Source: Campylobacteraceae bacterium
Lineage (GTDB): Bacteria > Campylobacterota > Campylobacteria > Campylobacterales > Sulfurovaceae
Assembly: GCA_027080995.1 (NCBI GenBank)
Contig: JALWNT010000093.1
Location: 1-36,272 of the forward strand
DNA length: 36,272 nucleotides
Direction: 5' to 3'
A model generated the notes under the pieces. The model had not been told where the DNA came from, did no database searches, and saw only the letters and a program-made list of their open reading frames with translations. Below are positions 1 to 8,281 of this stretch, piece by piece (the stretch's first letter is position 1; every line of letters begins with the position of its first letter). Position numbers and translations under genes: made by a program.

Positions 1-8
1 GGAGCAAG

Positions 9-809
9 ATGCAGCTCATCAAATACCTCGTGACGATTACGCTCATGGTCTTCTTCGCATCCGTCGAATGCCCGGCGGTGGTGGATCTCTCCGACAACGC
101 CCGATACCAAATGATCAAGGCACGATATGGCCTCACAAGCGGTGATCTCAAAAACTATATGATCGAAAGCCGGATCCATGTACTGGGTTGGTCGAGAAGC
201 AATCTCTTCGCCTACATCCTTCAAGCTCCAAACGAAGCGCGCGACTTTGAAAAAGCCGATCTCATCATCCAAAACATCATTACCGACAAAATCGTGGCGA
301 AATTTTCCTGGAGATTTAAAGGGGATAAAGCGTTTGAGCAGTCCATCAACAAACACTACGACCGAATCAGCCGCCTTCTGCAAAAGTTCAAAATCGATTC
401 ACGCCGTTACATGGTCGATTCGAATACCATGACGGAGCTCAAACGCTTCCCGATCGCCCATCGGGGCTACAAGATTGTGACGCAACGGGTCACACGCTAT
501 GCAAATTCGAGGAGTTTTCTGACCCGTTTTCGCCTGAAGCTGCTCCGTCAGAAAGGGACAATGCCCGTCGCTGAAAAAACCGTCTACAGCAAAAGCTATA
601 CGATCGACAATCGGGTTTTCGACGTTTTTGTCCTGGGGTATATCCCCTCCCCTTATACCGACAGGATCGCGATCTTCCTGGCGACCGTCTCTCGAGGGTG
701 GGAAGGCAAACCCCATGTCATCGATCTGGGGATCGTAGGAGCATCCCTGAGCAAAGCCTTCCGAAGAGGAGTTATTTGCGGTACGCAATCGCCAAAGTTT
801 CGAGAATGA
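9..809 (+). CDS. Secreted protein of unknown function
   Basis: A 266-residue protein that I do not recognise. The ATG is preceded by GGAG at bases 1-4 with ideal spacing, which fixes the start. Residues 1-24 form a likely signal peptide (charged Lys-5, hydrophobic stretch 6-17, then a small-residue region), so the product probably goes to the periplasm or outer surface. The rest is basic, mixed alpha/beta in character, with no cysteine pair or metal motif that I can name. The last ~20 residues (from about LGIVGASL) look less structured. The upstream gene lies outside the window, so operon membership is unknown. The next gene is convergent, 55 bases away. Confidence is high that it is coding, none for function. 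Confidence 0.7.
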   Translation: MQLIKYLVTITLMVFFASVECPAVVDLSDNARYQMIKARYGLTSGDLKNYMIESRIHVLGWSRSNLFAYILQAPNEARDFEKADLIIQNIITDKIVAKFSWRFKGDKAFEQSINKHYDRISRLLQKFKIDSRRYMVDSNTMTELKRFPIAHRGYKIVTQRVTRYANSRSFLTRFRLKLLRQKGTMPVAEKTVYSKSYTIDNRVFDVFVLGYIPSPYTDRIAIFLATVSRGWEGKPHVIDLGIVGASLSKAFRRGVICGTQSPKFRE

Positions 810-864
810 GCGCCGAAGGACGGAGAATCATCAAAAGCAGACGTGACAAGATATCGATCTCTTT

Positions 865-2199
865 TCACAACAAAAGATAGAGAGCAGGAACCAACGCCGC
901 ATTTTCGTAGCCTGCCTCATACGCGCCGATATCCCAGGTCTTGCCTTGAGGTCGGCTCTTTTTTTCGTAATCCAAACGTGAGTAGCCGTTTCGGATACCT
1001 GCATCGATAGCGGGAGAATCCGGCTGAAGATGAAAGTCGGCGTGTGCCTCGTCGACAAAACGAGGATCCGCCACGATATCGTTTTTTTGTCCATAGTCAT
1101 AGGGTTCGCTGTCGACCAGGTTTGAACGGATATCCACTTCTGAGACATCCACCCCCTCTTTCAGAGCGATGGGGGCCTCTTTTCGGTTGGTACTGCGGAT
1201 GATGTTGTTGTAGATTTTGATATCTTTCGCACCCTCATGGTGAATATAGATGCCAGTACTGCCGACGTTGTAAAAGGTATTGTTGATAATGTAAATGTGC
1301 TCGACGGGATGCGACGTTATATTCTCATCGGCGGTCCATCCGCCGACGATCATACCGCCGTCACCGTTGTTGTAGACGATGTTGTTGACAAAGATCACAT
1401 GCTCCAGCCGTCCACCCTGTTCACTCGCCACGGAAAGCGCGTTGCCTGTAATATCGTGGATGCGATTGGCTTCGAAGAGGATGTGATGGGTATGGAGATC
1501 GGAAGCGTCCGCATAGAGCGCCGGACGGGTGGTTCCGCGAATATGATGCACATGGTTGTATCGGACTCTGACATCGTGCGACCCCTGTTTGACATCGATC
1601 CCCTCGCCGCCGTTGGTACCCGGACCACTGTGGTGGACTTCGTTTCCCGTCACATCCACATGATGGGAGGTGGCGATAGTGATACACTCCTGCTCTCCAT
1701 CGTTGCAAGCAAGCTTCACTTCGTTGTTTCGGATCGAGATATGGTCGCACTCCCACACACCGATACCGCTGGAGAATGTATCATCGGTGGAGGAGTTTCG
1801 TACAGTAATGTAGTGTGAATTGTCCAAGAAGATCCCCGCGTGTGTGGAGTGCTCTATCTTCAGGCCGGATAGTACGATATGGCTACTGGCAAAAAGTTCG
1901 AAGAGGCCGCCCCACGTCCCCTCCCAGTCGATCCCCGTACCGTCGATGATCACACGGTCATGCCGATAGTTTCTGATCACGATGGGTTTTGCTTGGGTGG
2001 CTCTTTTTTTCTCCATGTAAACCCGTTCATGATATCTCCCCGCTTTGATATAGAGGGTATCCCCGGGTCGGAGGCGGTCGACCGCCTCCTGAATCGTGGT
2101 GAAATCTCCCTCCCCGGAGGGGGAGACATAATACTCTCTTGTAAATGCAACGGTAGTGAGCATACACAGCATTAACACGTAAATATTTGTTTTTTTCAT
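865..2199 (-). CDS. Secreted right-handed parallel beta-helix protein
   Basis: A 444-residue exported protein. Residues 1-20 are a signal peptide (MKKTN, then a hydrophobic core ending near TVAFT). Residues ~22-60 (YYVSPSGEGDFTTIQEAVDR, then GDTLYIKAGRYHE) match the opening of pectate-lyase-like/DUF1565 beta-helix proteins. Residues ~95-380 carry repeated rungs of the type HILFEANRIHDITGNAL and IYIINNTFYNVGSTGIYI. The C-terminal part (DPRFVD, FHLQPDSPAIDAG, WDIGAYE) is the capping module typical of such proteins. Family members bind or cleave acidic polysaccharides; no catalytic site can be assigned here. AGAGGA lies just upstream of the ATG. It sits 134 bases downstream of the lipoprotein gene on the same strand and may be cotranscribed with it. 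Confidence 0.85.
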   Translation of the reverse strand: MKKTNIYVLMLCMLTTVAFTREYYVSPSGEGDFTTIQEAVDRLRPGDTLYIKAGRYHERVYMEKKRATQAKPIVIRNYRHDRVIIDGTGIDWEGTWGGLFELFASSHIVLSGLKIEHSTHAGIFLDNSHYITVRNSSTDDTFSSGIGVWECDHISIRNNEVKLACNDGEQECITIATSHHVDVTGNEVHHSGPGTNGGEGIDVKQGSHDVRVRYNHVHHIRGTTRPALYADASDLHTHHILFEANRIHDITGNALSVASEQGGRLEHVIFVNNIVYNNGDGGMIVGGWTADENITSHPVEHIYIINNTFYNVGSTGIYIHHEGAKDIKIYNNIIRSTNRKEAPIALKEGVDVSEVDIRSNLVDSEPYDYGQKNDIVADPRFVDEAHADFHLQPDSPAIDAGIRNGYSRLDYEKKSRPQGKTWDIGAYEAGYENAALVPALYLLL

Positions 2200-2333
2200 C
2201 CGGATCCTCTTCTTGGTCGTATCTTAGTTTATCGAAAACTCAGGTACAAAACATCATTTGATACGATTAGGAAAAGCGAAGCGTAAAAATCGTTGCTGAA
2301 AAGTCGGGAATCACCCCGCAGGGAAGAAAAGTG

Positions 2334-2939
2334 TTATTGGTCGAGGTCCTTGCTCAGATCCACATTAACTGTACGGTTTTTCGGAACGTCGATCTCTTTG
2401 GCGACGCGAATCGTCTGCGGAGTATCATATCCACACTGCTGGGCACATCGTACGACGCCGATCAAATAGTAATGTCCTGCCGGAACCCCGTAGAAGGCGA
2501 AATGTCCGGAAGCATCCGAGGTAGTGAAACGTAGATAGTTGAAAAGACGGGGATCCGCTTTGGCCATTTTTTTGCCGCCGAGATAACTCTCCTGATACCA
2601 TTGACGAGAATAGCTTGTAACCGGATTAAGATAGAGACGGGTCTGTTTGCCGTAGACTTTCTCTCCACTGGGTCCGATCACATAGATGCTTCCCTTTACC
2701 GTGGCGTTTCCGCTACGTGGAAGGCGGCTGTATTCGGAAACGGGAAATGGTAAACGAGTCACGACCTGTTCTTCCTGCACATTCACGTTCAGATCAGAAA
2801 CGTCAACCGTTGCATTCTGCTCGGCGGGAGCCGAATAGGAGCTGTTCCCTGTTCCGGGCAGAAGCAGTTCCTGATGCACACATCCACTCATTGCCAAGAG
2901 CATAAAAGTAACCCATATCGTTCCCCAAATTCTTTTCAA
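2334..2939 (-). CDS. Lipoprotein with carboxypeptidase-regulatory-like (prealbumin-like) domain
   Basis: A 201-residue predicted lipoprotein. Residues 1-19 are a signal sequence ending in the lipobox MSGC, so Cys-19 would be lipidated. Residues 20-85 are a low-complexity linker. Residues ~85-195 include GNATVKGSIYVIGPSGEKVY and then FTTSDASGHFAFYGVPAGHY, the pattern of small Ig-like carboxypeptidase-regulatory or transthyretin-like domains. The start is TTG, chosen because GAGGAG lies 6-7 bases upstream and no ATG is better placed. These domains usually mediate binding rather than catalysis. With the downstream beta-helix gene it may form a two-gene envelope unit; that link is inference from order only. 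Confidence 0.75.
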   Translation of the reverse strand: MKRIWGTIWVTFMLLAMSGCVHQELLLPGTGNSSYSAPAEQNATVDVSDLNVNVQEEQVVTRLPFPVSEYSRLPRSGNATVKGSIYVIGPSGEKVYGKQTRLYLNPVTSYSRQWYQESYLGGKKMAKADPRLFNYLRFTTSDASGHFAFYGVPAGHYYLIGVVRCAQQCGYDTPQTIRVAKEIDVPKNRTVNVDLSKDLDQ

Positions 2940-3168
2940 AAGAGACTCCTCGATCTATTTTTTCACACGATATTACCGCACCAAATAAAATTCTGATCTC
3001 GAAGGAGGAATCTTTTGCCTCCCACGGCATCAAAATTTTTCCTCTTTTCCCGGTCCAACACGCTTGTCAGATCAACACCGAATTCCAAAAATTTCTGATA
3101 CGTGCAATATTTCAAAACCGGACAAAAACGATTTTCATTATACCGGACGAACTTTAGTCGACTCTTTC
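2940..3168. other. Intergenic region between mnmE and the lipoprotein gene
   Basis: 229 bases with no convincing gene. On the minus strand it holds TATAAT at 3142-3137 and TAATAT about 30 bases upstream of the lipoprotein start; either could be a -10 element for the lipoprotein gene. CCGG occurs on both sides of an A/T-rich stretch (3118-3146), but the four-base stem is too weak to call a terminator for mnmE. Confidence 0.3.
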
Positions 3169-4506
3169 TCATTTTCCAAGGCAAAACTCTCCGAACATCC
3201 GGTCCAGTATCTCTTCACTCTCGTAGGGACGCGTAATTTGTCCAAGAGCCTGTACCGCTTCTTGGAGATGATAACTGAACAGCTCCAGTTCTCCCGATTC
3301 AAGAGGTGCCAAGGCCGCCAAGATCTCTCTTTGGGCACGCCGCACCGCTTCGATCTGCCGATTGCCGGAGAGGAGAAGCTCTTCATCAAGACTATAGCGG
3401 TCGAGTAGTTCTTGGAGACGCCGAGGCAGTTGGGAAAAATTCTCGACGGTATCGATCTCTACAGGAGCGTAGGGCGCAAGTCCCTCCGTCTCCATCCTTG
3501 CCGGAAGATCACATTTGTTGAGAACCGCAATCCACTCTTTTCCCGAGCTGCGTAGTCGTTCGAGAATTACCTCATCTTCCTCTTCCCAGGGTCGGCTACG
3601 ATCGAAAAGTGCCAGCACGATATCAGCCTCTTCAATGGAACGAAGCGAACGTTCCACACCGATGGCTTCAATGCGGTCGCCAGCTTCGCGAATCCCTGCC
3701 GTATCGACAATCCGAAGGATGTGCGTACCGATACGGATCTCCTCTTCGATGGTATCGCGGGTTGTACCCGCAATCTCACTGACGATCGCTCTCTCATACT
3801 GCAACAGAGCATTGAGCAGTGAGCTTTTACCGACATTTGGCTTCCCGACGATGGCGACCCGGAATCCTTCGATGAGCCCCCTGCGCCGTTCACTGCTCTC
3901 CACAATCCGCTCGAGTCGATCGGAAAGGGTCCGAAGCTGCTTTTTCAATCCTTCGAGCAAATCCTCCGGGATATCCTCCTCGGCATAATCGATCGACACC
4001 TCACTGTGTGCCAATGCCCGAAGCAATGCTTCCCGGACTTCCTCGACGAAGCGTCCCAGTTCGCCTTTGAGTTGCCGTGTCAGGATCCGAGCCGCATCGA
4101 CACTTTTTGCTTCGATGAGTTTCGCGATCGCCTCCGCTTCGCTCAAGTCTATCTTGCCGTTAAGAAACGCACGTTTACTGAATTCACCCGGTTCAGCGAG
4201 CCGCGCACCGTAAGCGACCGCTGTTTCGAGTATCTCCTGTGCGATGACCTGCCCGCCGTGGCATTGAAACTCGACAATCTCCTCTCCGGTAAAAGAGCGG
4301 GGAGCTTGAAAGTAGAGGACAATACCCCGGTCAATGGCTTCATTCTCCTGATCGTAGAGGGTACGGAGTTCGGCAAGACGAGGAGTGAGTGTCGCAGCCG
4401 GGGCGATGCGACGGGCGATTTCAGGGGCAATAGGCCCGCTCAGACGGACAATCGAGAGAGAAGCCGTTCCATGTGCCGTCGCGATGGCCGCGATGGTATC
4501 GTTCAT
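3169..4506 (-). CDS. mnmE: tRNA uridine-5-carboxymethylaminomethyl(34) synthesis GTPase MnmE
   Basis: A 445-residue, full-length MnmE (TrmE). With MnmG it installs the carboxymethylaminomethyl group at U34 of certain tRNAs in the cytoplasm. The N-terminal folate-binding domain (1-~118) begins MNDTIAAIATAHGTASLSIV, as expected. The G domain, inserted in a helical domain, shows GKPNVGKSS (~221-229), a TTRDTIEE switch I, DTAGI (~268) and NKCD (~330). The C-terminus ends FCLGK, the FCxGK motif containing the catalytic cysteine. The ATG overlaps the jag stop codon by four bases (ATGA), so translation is probably coupled. It is the last gene of the rpmH-to-mnmE block. Confidence 0.97.
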   Translation of the reverse strand: MNDTIAAIATAHGTASLSIVRLSGPIAPEIARRIAPAATLTPRLAELRTLYDQENEAIDRGIVLYFQAPRSFTGEEIVEFQCHGGQVIAQEILETAVAYGARLAEPGEFSKRAFLNGKIDLSEAEAIAKLIEAKSVDAARILTRQLKGELGRFVEEVREALLRALAHSEVSIDYAEEDIPEDLLEGLKKQLRTLSDRLERIVESSERRRGLIEGFRVAIVGKPNVGKSSLLNALLQYERAIVSEIAGTTRDTIEEEIRIGTHILRIVDTAGIREAGDRIEAIGVERSLRSIEEADIVLALFDRSRPWEEEDEVILERLRSSGKEWIAVLNKCDLPARMETEGLAPYAPVEIDTVENFSQLPRRLQELLDRYSLDEELLLSGNRQIEAVRRAQREILAALAPLESGELELFSYHLQEAVQALGQITRPYESEEILDRMFGEFCLGK

Positions 4507-5450
4507 TTTCTGGAATTGAATTCGTTGACCAGCACGTAGCGTTTTCCGTCACGTTGTCGTTTGACCGCTACGTATTTATCCGGAAAAACACTTCGCAGAT
4601 GCTCCAGTGCCAGCTGGACAAGAATGCCGTCTAGTGTGCGTGTACGCCCCCATCCTTCCGTCCGTACATGCTCGATCACAGGTTCAAGATTTTTTCGGAT
4701 CATCTCCTCCTGGCTGGAGAGAAAGTGTGCTATCTCCAGTTTGGTATGCAGTCCATAGCGTGCATTGAGCCAATTGTAGAGGAGGTAGGAGAGTGCATTG
4801 TAACGGTATCCTTCTTTGCCGATTAGCAAAGCGGCATCCTCCCCGTCAATAAAAATGTATGCAGTCCCCTCCGCCACATCGACTTCGACGACATCTATCT
4901 CAAAACAGGATTTCTTCATCAATGCGCTAAGCGTATTTTCTATTTCCGAAGCTAGAGCCGCTTCGTCCACGGAATTAATCTCCTGTTTTTTGGAGTGTGT
5001 ATCGTTTTCGGATAACTCTGCACGTGCTGACTCTGCGAAAAAACCTTCCAGTATCTCTCTCTCGGCACCTTGTCCGTGCAGTGTTTTCTGCTTTTCTACT
5101 CCGGATGCCTTCCCGCTCTCCGAGCTGAACTCCAACGCCTCTACCTTTCGCGTTTCGCGCCTATCACCCTGATCAGTTACAGGCTCATTCGATAAGTTGT
5201 TCGACTCTTGGAGTGCTCTGTCGGAGTGCTTCTTCTCTTGAGAAAGCGCTGCCTCGACTTTCTCCGAAGAGGCTTTGCGCTTCTTCCAATCGATATCAGC
5301 GACGATAACGGCAGGTTTCGAGAAGAAACCCAACAGCCCCTTTTCGGGATATTGGACAATTTCGTATTTCAATTCACTCATCGAACACTCCAACTCCCGG
5401 CAGGCGAGGCTGTAAGCTTCTTCCAGTGTTGCGGCTTCGATTTTTCTCAT
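4503..5450 (-). CDS. jag: Jag/SpoIIIJ-associated RNA-binding protein (KhpB type)
   Basis: A 315-residue protein starting at MRKIEAATLEEAYSLAC; an upstream in-frame extension into yidC is rejected because this ATG lies 10 bases after the yidC stop. Residues 1-50 are the Jag N-terminal domain (including EKGLLGFFSKPAVI). Residues ~55-165 are a charged, low-complexity linker rich in Glu, Ser and Lys. Residues ~170-255 form a KH domain (AALLIGKEGYRYNALSYLL), followed by a C-terminal region resembling R3H (GRTRTLDG, ending VNEFNSRK). The family binds RNA and is habitually encoded next to yidC. The long linker is typical of the family. Its RNA targets here cannot be read from sequence. Confidence 0.93.
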   Translation of the reverse strand: MRKIEAATLEEAYSLACRELECSMSELKYEIVQYPEKGLLGFFSKPAVIVADIDWKKRKASSEKVEAALSQEKKHSDRALQESNNLSNEPVTDQGDRRETRKVEALEFSSESGKASGVEKQKTLHGQGAEREILEGFFAESARAELSENDTHSKKQEINSVDEAALASEIENTLSALMKKSCFEIDVVEVDVAEGTAYIFIDGEDAALLIGKEGYRYNALSYLLYNWLNARYGLHTKLEIAHFLSSQEEMIRKNLEPVIEHVRTEGWGRTRTLDGILVQLALEHLRSVFPDKYVAVKRQRDGKRYVLVNEFNSRK

Positions 5451-5460
5451 ACCGATATCC

Positions 5461-7062
5461 TCACGCTTCTTCGCCGTGTTTTGCCTTGAAACGCTCTTTG
5501 TGCTTTTCATAGGCACGATTGATGTAATATTGCTGGGCAATGGAGAGAATATTGTTCGTCAACCAGTAGAGAACCAATCCCGACGGGAAAGTCAGGAAGA
5601 AGAAAGTCATCAGGACGGGGAACCACTTGAAGATCTTCTGCTGCATCGGGTCGGTCATCGTGTTGGGGGTGATGTGCTGCTGCAGGAACATCGTCGCGCC
5701 CATCAGAATCGGCAAAATATAGTAGGGATCCTGACGGGAGAGGTCGGTAATCCAAAGGATCCAGGGTGCCCCCTGAAGCTCGTCGGCGTTGAGCAAGACC
5801 CGGTAGAGTGCGAAGAAGACGGGAATCTGCAGAATCATCGGCAAACAGCCCCCCATCGGATTGGCCCCGTGTTTTTTGTAGAGCGCCATCATCTGCTGGT
5901 TCATCTTGGCGGGATCTTTGCCGTAACGCTCCTTGATCTCTTTCATTTTGGGGGCGAGATCTTTGAGTTTTTGCATCGACATCATTCCCTTGTAGGAGAG
6001 CGGGAAAAGGACCAGCTTGACCAAGAGGGTGAAGAGCACGATCGCCCATCCCCAGTTGCCCACGAAGTTGTAGATCGCGAGCATCACGCGGAAGAAGGGT
6101 TTAGCAAGAAAGGTAAACCATCCAAACTCGATCGCATCGGTCAATCGCGGATCGAGTTGTTCAAAGAGTTTCCACTCCTTGGGACCGACATACGCCTTGA
6201 GCGAAAGCGACGCATCGCTTCGGACGAAAGGAAGCGGGTCGTTTTTGGCATCGGGAGTGACGATGACATGGAAAGGATGATCGAAGTTGTAAAAAAGCGA
6301 TGCGTAATAACGATCAAAAGAGGAGAGAATCGTCGCATCGGGAATCTTCGTCGTCTCTTTCGCTTTACCGTCTTCGATCGTAGTGATCACTCCCTTGGAG
6401 TTGCGGACCAACACTCCTCGGACAATCATATAACGAGATTTGTCGGCTTCAGGTCGATGACCGGAGGTGATGAAGTATTCGACCTTTTTGCTCACGTCGA
6501 CTTTCAGATCGTATTCTCCGTTGGGGTGAAAGGTCAATGTCTTGACCAGCGTTACTCCGGGAAGATTCTGCGTCAAAATCAACGTTGCCGCGCCTGTACT
6601 GGCATTGACCTCTTTGGCGGAAGCGGTATAGGGGATTTTGAAAGCTTCGTTGTTGAGCGTCGGATCGCTGAAACGCACCTCAAGAGGCATCGTTTTACTC
6701 GGATCAATAAGCTCCAGAGGGTTGCCGTCTTCATCCCGATATTTGTGCTGTTTGAGGATTACGCTTTCGATGCGGCCGAAGCGGTCGATCTTCATCGCGT
6801 ATTTCCGAGTGTCCACGTGCACCAGCATTTCGCCGGGCTTGGCCGTAGCGGCTTTCGCGGTTGCGGGAGCCGTCTGTGCTCCGACAGTTGGAGCCGGTGC
6901 GGCGCTGGCTTTACCCGCCGCTATCTGTGTCGCAGTACTACTCTGCGCCGTTGCGTTCGCTTCAGTATGTGCCGCTTTGGGCTTGGGAAAGAGATAACTG
7001 AATCCAAAGAGAATGACGAATGAGAGGACCACGGCAATGATCAATCGTTTGTTGAGATCCAT
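5461..7062 (-). CDS. yidC: Membrane protein insertase YidC
   Basis: A 533-residue inner-membrane insertase that inserts and folds membrane proteins with or without SecYEG. I chose ATG 7062 (MDLNKRLIIAVVLS) over an in-frame TTG three codons upstream because GGAA is correctly spaced from the ATG. Residues ~5-25 are the first membrane segment. Residues 30-75 are an Ala/Thr-rich linker. Residues ~75-310 are the large periplasmic domain of Gram-negative YidC. Residues ~325-520 are the conserved core, with LVLFPLSYKGMMSMQKL, the PMGGCLPMILQIPVFFALYR hairpin, and a last segment near SGLVLYWLTNNILSIAQQ. The tail is basic. It lies 118 bases after rnpA, without the usual yidD between them. Confidence 0.97.
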   Translation of the reverse strand: MDLNKRLIIAVVLSFVILFGFSYLFPKPKAAHTEANATAQSSTATQIAAGKASAAPAPTVGAQTAPATAKAATAKPGEMLVHVDTRKYAMKIDRFGRIESVILKQHKYRDEDGNPLELIDPSKTMPLEVRFSDPTLNNEAFKIPYTASAKEVNASTGAATLILTQNLPGVTLVKTLTFHPNGEYDLKVDVSKKVEYFITSGHRPEADKSRYMIVRGVLVRNSKGVITTIEDGKAKETTKIPDATILSSFDRYYASLFYNFDHPFHVIVTPDAKNDPLPFVRSDASLSLKAYVGPKEWKLFEQLDPRLTDAIEFGWFTFLAKPFFRVMLAIYNFVGNWGWAIVLFTLLVKLVLFPLSYKGMMSMQKLKDLAPKMKEIKERYGKDPAKMNQQMMALYKKHGANPMGGCLPMILQIPVFFALYRVLLNADELQGAPWILWITDLSRQDPYYILPILMGATMFLQQHITPNTMTDPMQQKIFKWFPVLMTFFFLTFPSGLVLYWLTNNILSIAQQYYINRAYEKHKERFKAKHGEEA

Positions 7063-7131
7063 CTGTTCCAAAATGATACCTTTGTCTGGGAGGGTTGCTG
7101 CCCAATAATAGTTTGGGGAAAACAGGGGCGG

Positions 7132-7137
7132 ATTATA
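7132..7137 (-). promoter_or_regulatory. Possible internal promoter for yidC-jag-mnmE
   Basis: A perfect TATAAT on the minus strand in the 118-base rnpA-yidC gap, about 70 bases upstream of the yidC ATG. No -35 hexamer is obvious at 16-18 bases, which is common for sigma-70 promoters in Campylobacterota. It would allow yidC-jag-mnmE to be transcribed apart from rpmH-rnpA. Confidence 0.4.
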
Positions 7138-7180
7138 TCCATATTCGGTTTACAATCCGATGGAAAAAGAGGAGCATTCG

Positions 7181-7522
7181 CTACCGGCGCAGAGCCCGGG
7201 AGCGTTTCAACGCGTTGTTCCAATCGTTTCGGAGCTGTGAAAAATCTGTTTCGAGAAGGGGGGGTTTGGCGACGAGGATGTAGACGCCGGAGACCAGACG
7301 GGTTTCGCTTTCACGAAAAAGTGCACGCATACGGCGCTTTGCCCGGTTTCGACGGACAGCGTTGCCGACTTTTTTGCCGGCGACGAAAGCGCATGCCTGG
7401 GTACTTCCGGCTTTGAAAAACAGTACAAAATCGGGGGTATGCCAGACTTTGTCCGCCCGGCGATAGACAGCATCAAAATCGCGCTGCCGTTTCAGAGAAG
7501 AAAAACGGGTTAAGCGGCTAAT
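7181..7522 (-). CDS. rnpA: Ribonuclease P protein component, start codon unusual
   Basis: Protein subunit of RNase P, which matures tRNA 5' ends with the RNA subunit. The core is clear: [36 protein letters not shown] (the RNR signature) and ALFRESE, ending at TAG 7183-7181. The start is the problem. No ATG, GTG or TTG lies near the family's normal N-terminus in this frame. The best fit is ATT at 7522-7520, giving 113 residues beginning (M)[12 protein letters not shown], with AAAGG nine bases upstream and a 13-base overlap with rpmH. The alternative is ATG at 7681, upstream of all of rpmH, giving 166 residues as in the Thermus arrangement, but it has no visible ribosome-binding site. A CTG at 7495 is also possible. 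Identity is certain, start is not. Confidence 0.85.
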   Translation of the reverse strand: MSRLTRFSSLKRQRDFDAVYRRADKVWHTPDFVLFFKAGSTQACAFVAGKKVGNAVRRNRAKRRMRALFRESETRLVSGVYILVAKPPLLETDFSQLRNDWNNALKRSRALRR

Positions 7523-7644
7523 CTTTTTCTGCCTTTTGCACGACGGGCATTGATGATTTTGCGTCCGTTTTTGGTTTTCATCCGGGCACGGAAACCATGC
7601 GTTCTTTTCCGGGGGGTATTGTGGGGTTGATAGGTTCGTTTCAT
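7510..7644 (-). CDS. rpmH: 50S ribosomal protein L34
   Basis: A 44-residue L34, shown by [18 protein letters not shown] and the basic C-terminus ending KGRKRLAA. The length is standard. AAGGA is eight bases upstream of the ATG. It is the first gene of the rpmH-rnpA-yidC-jag-mnmE block. The whole gene lies inside the longer possible reading frame of rnpA in another phase, and its last 13 bases overlap rnpA even if rnpA uses the ATT start. Confidence 0.97.
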   Translation of the reverse strand: MKRTYQPHNTPRKRTHGFRARMKTKNGRKIINARRAKGRKRLAA

Positions 7645-7702
7645 TTGGATATCCTTGAAAAATTGGTTCTTCCCGGTCCATGCCGGGAAAATGATGGTCG
7701 CA

Positions 7703-7708
7703 ATAGTA
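7703..7708 (-). promoter_or_regulatory. Possible promoter for rpmH-rnpA
   Basis: A TACTAT -10-like hexamer on the minus strand in the short rpmH / Mut7-C divergent region. A start about seven bases downstream would give a ~50-base leader to rpmH that still includes the ATG at 7681. No good -35 is visible. Confidence 0.3.
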
Positions 7709-7730
7709 TCGAAGAGGAGCTTAACCGGAG

Positions 7731-8261
7731 ATGAACTCTACCAAGAAAAATCCGAAATTTCTTGCGGCAAGCCATCTGGGCTCATTGGGCAGACAACTCC
7801 GTTTCGCCGGATTCGACTGCTACATTATAGGAGAAGAATCTACAAAACCGAATTCCTCCTTACCTCCTATTGAAGAAGAGGAACGATACTTCCTGACAAG
7901 AAGCCGCCGTCCCTTCCCTGAAAAACTGGAAAAACAAACCCTCAGACTTCAAAGTACAAATCTGGAGGAGCAGATGCTCGAAATCGCCTTGAACGTCGAA
8001 CTCCGAGAGACATTCGTTCCTTTTACACGCTGCACACTCTGCAATGCACCTCTCAAAAAGATTTCTTCGGATGAAGCGAAAAACCATATCCCTGATCAGA
8101 TATTTCATACGTACAGAGATTTTCGCCAATGCCCAAACTGCCGACGCATCTACTGGAAAGGAGACCATTTCAATCGAATGCTAAAACGTTGGAAAAAGAT
8201 TTTCGAAGAAATTTCAAAAGAGAAAGAGTGCCAGCTTGATTTTTCGGAAAAAGCGCGCTAA
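7731..8261 (+). CDS. Mut7-C (PIN-like) domain protein with zinc ribbon; acidic residues apparently lost
   Basis: A 176-residue protein of the Mut7-C/DUF82 family, a PIN-like nuclease domain followed by a zinc ribbon. Family landmarks are present: [20 protein letters not shown] (residues 9-28), FLTRSRR (~54-60), the zinc-ribbon cysteines CTLCN and CPNC, and the terminal [10 protein letters not shown]. In typical members the first motif reads FLxDxxLGxLARWLR and the second LTRD. Here those aspartates are Ala/Ser (FLAAS) and Ser (LTRS), so a metal-dependent nuclease active site is doubtful while the zinc ribbon is intact. GAGGAG lies 11 bases before the ATG. It is divergent from rpmH, and a tRNA gene follows. 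Confidence 0.8.
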   Translation: MNSTKKNPKFLAASHLGSLGRQLRFAGFDCYIIGEESTKPNSSLPPIEEEERYFLTRSRRPFPEKLEKQTLRLQSTNLEEQMLEIALNVELRETFVPFTRCTLCNAPLKKISSDEAKNHIPDQIFHTYRDFRQCPNCRRIYWKGDHFNRMLKRWKKIFEEISKEKECQLDFSEKAR

Positions 8262-8264
8262 AAT
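8236..8264 (+). promoter_or_regulatory. Promoter of tRNA-Thr
   Basis: TTGATT at 8236-8241 and TAAAAT at 8259-8264 are separated by exactly 17 bases, a good sigma-70 match. The -10 ends 17 bases before the first base of the mature tRNA. The promoter overlaps the last codons of the Mut7-C gene. Confidence 0.6.
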
Positions 8265-8281
8265 GCTGTACTTTTTCCAAC

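Noticed and set aside
5476-7023. Long open frame on the plus strand opposite yidC
   Set aside because: It is a shadow of yidC: Arg/His/Glu-rich composition, no ribosome-binding site, and the minus-strand gene is certain.
7645-7730. Replication origin next to rpmH
   Set aside because: No dnaA or dnaN is adjacent and no cluster of DnaA boxes is visible in the 86-base gap.
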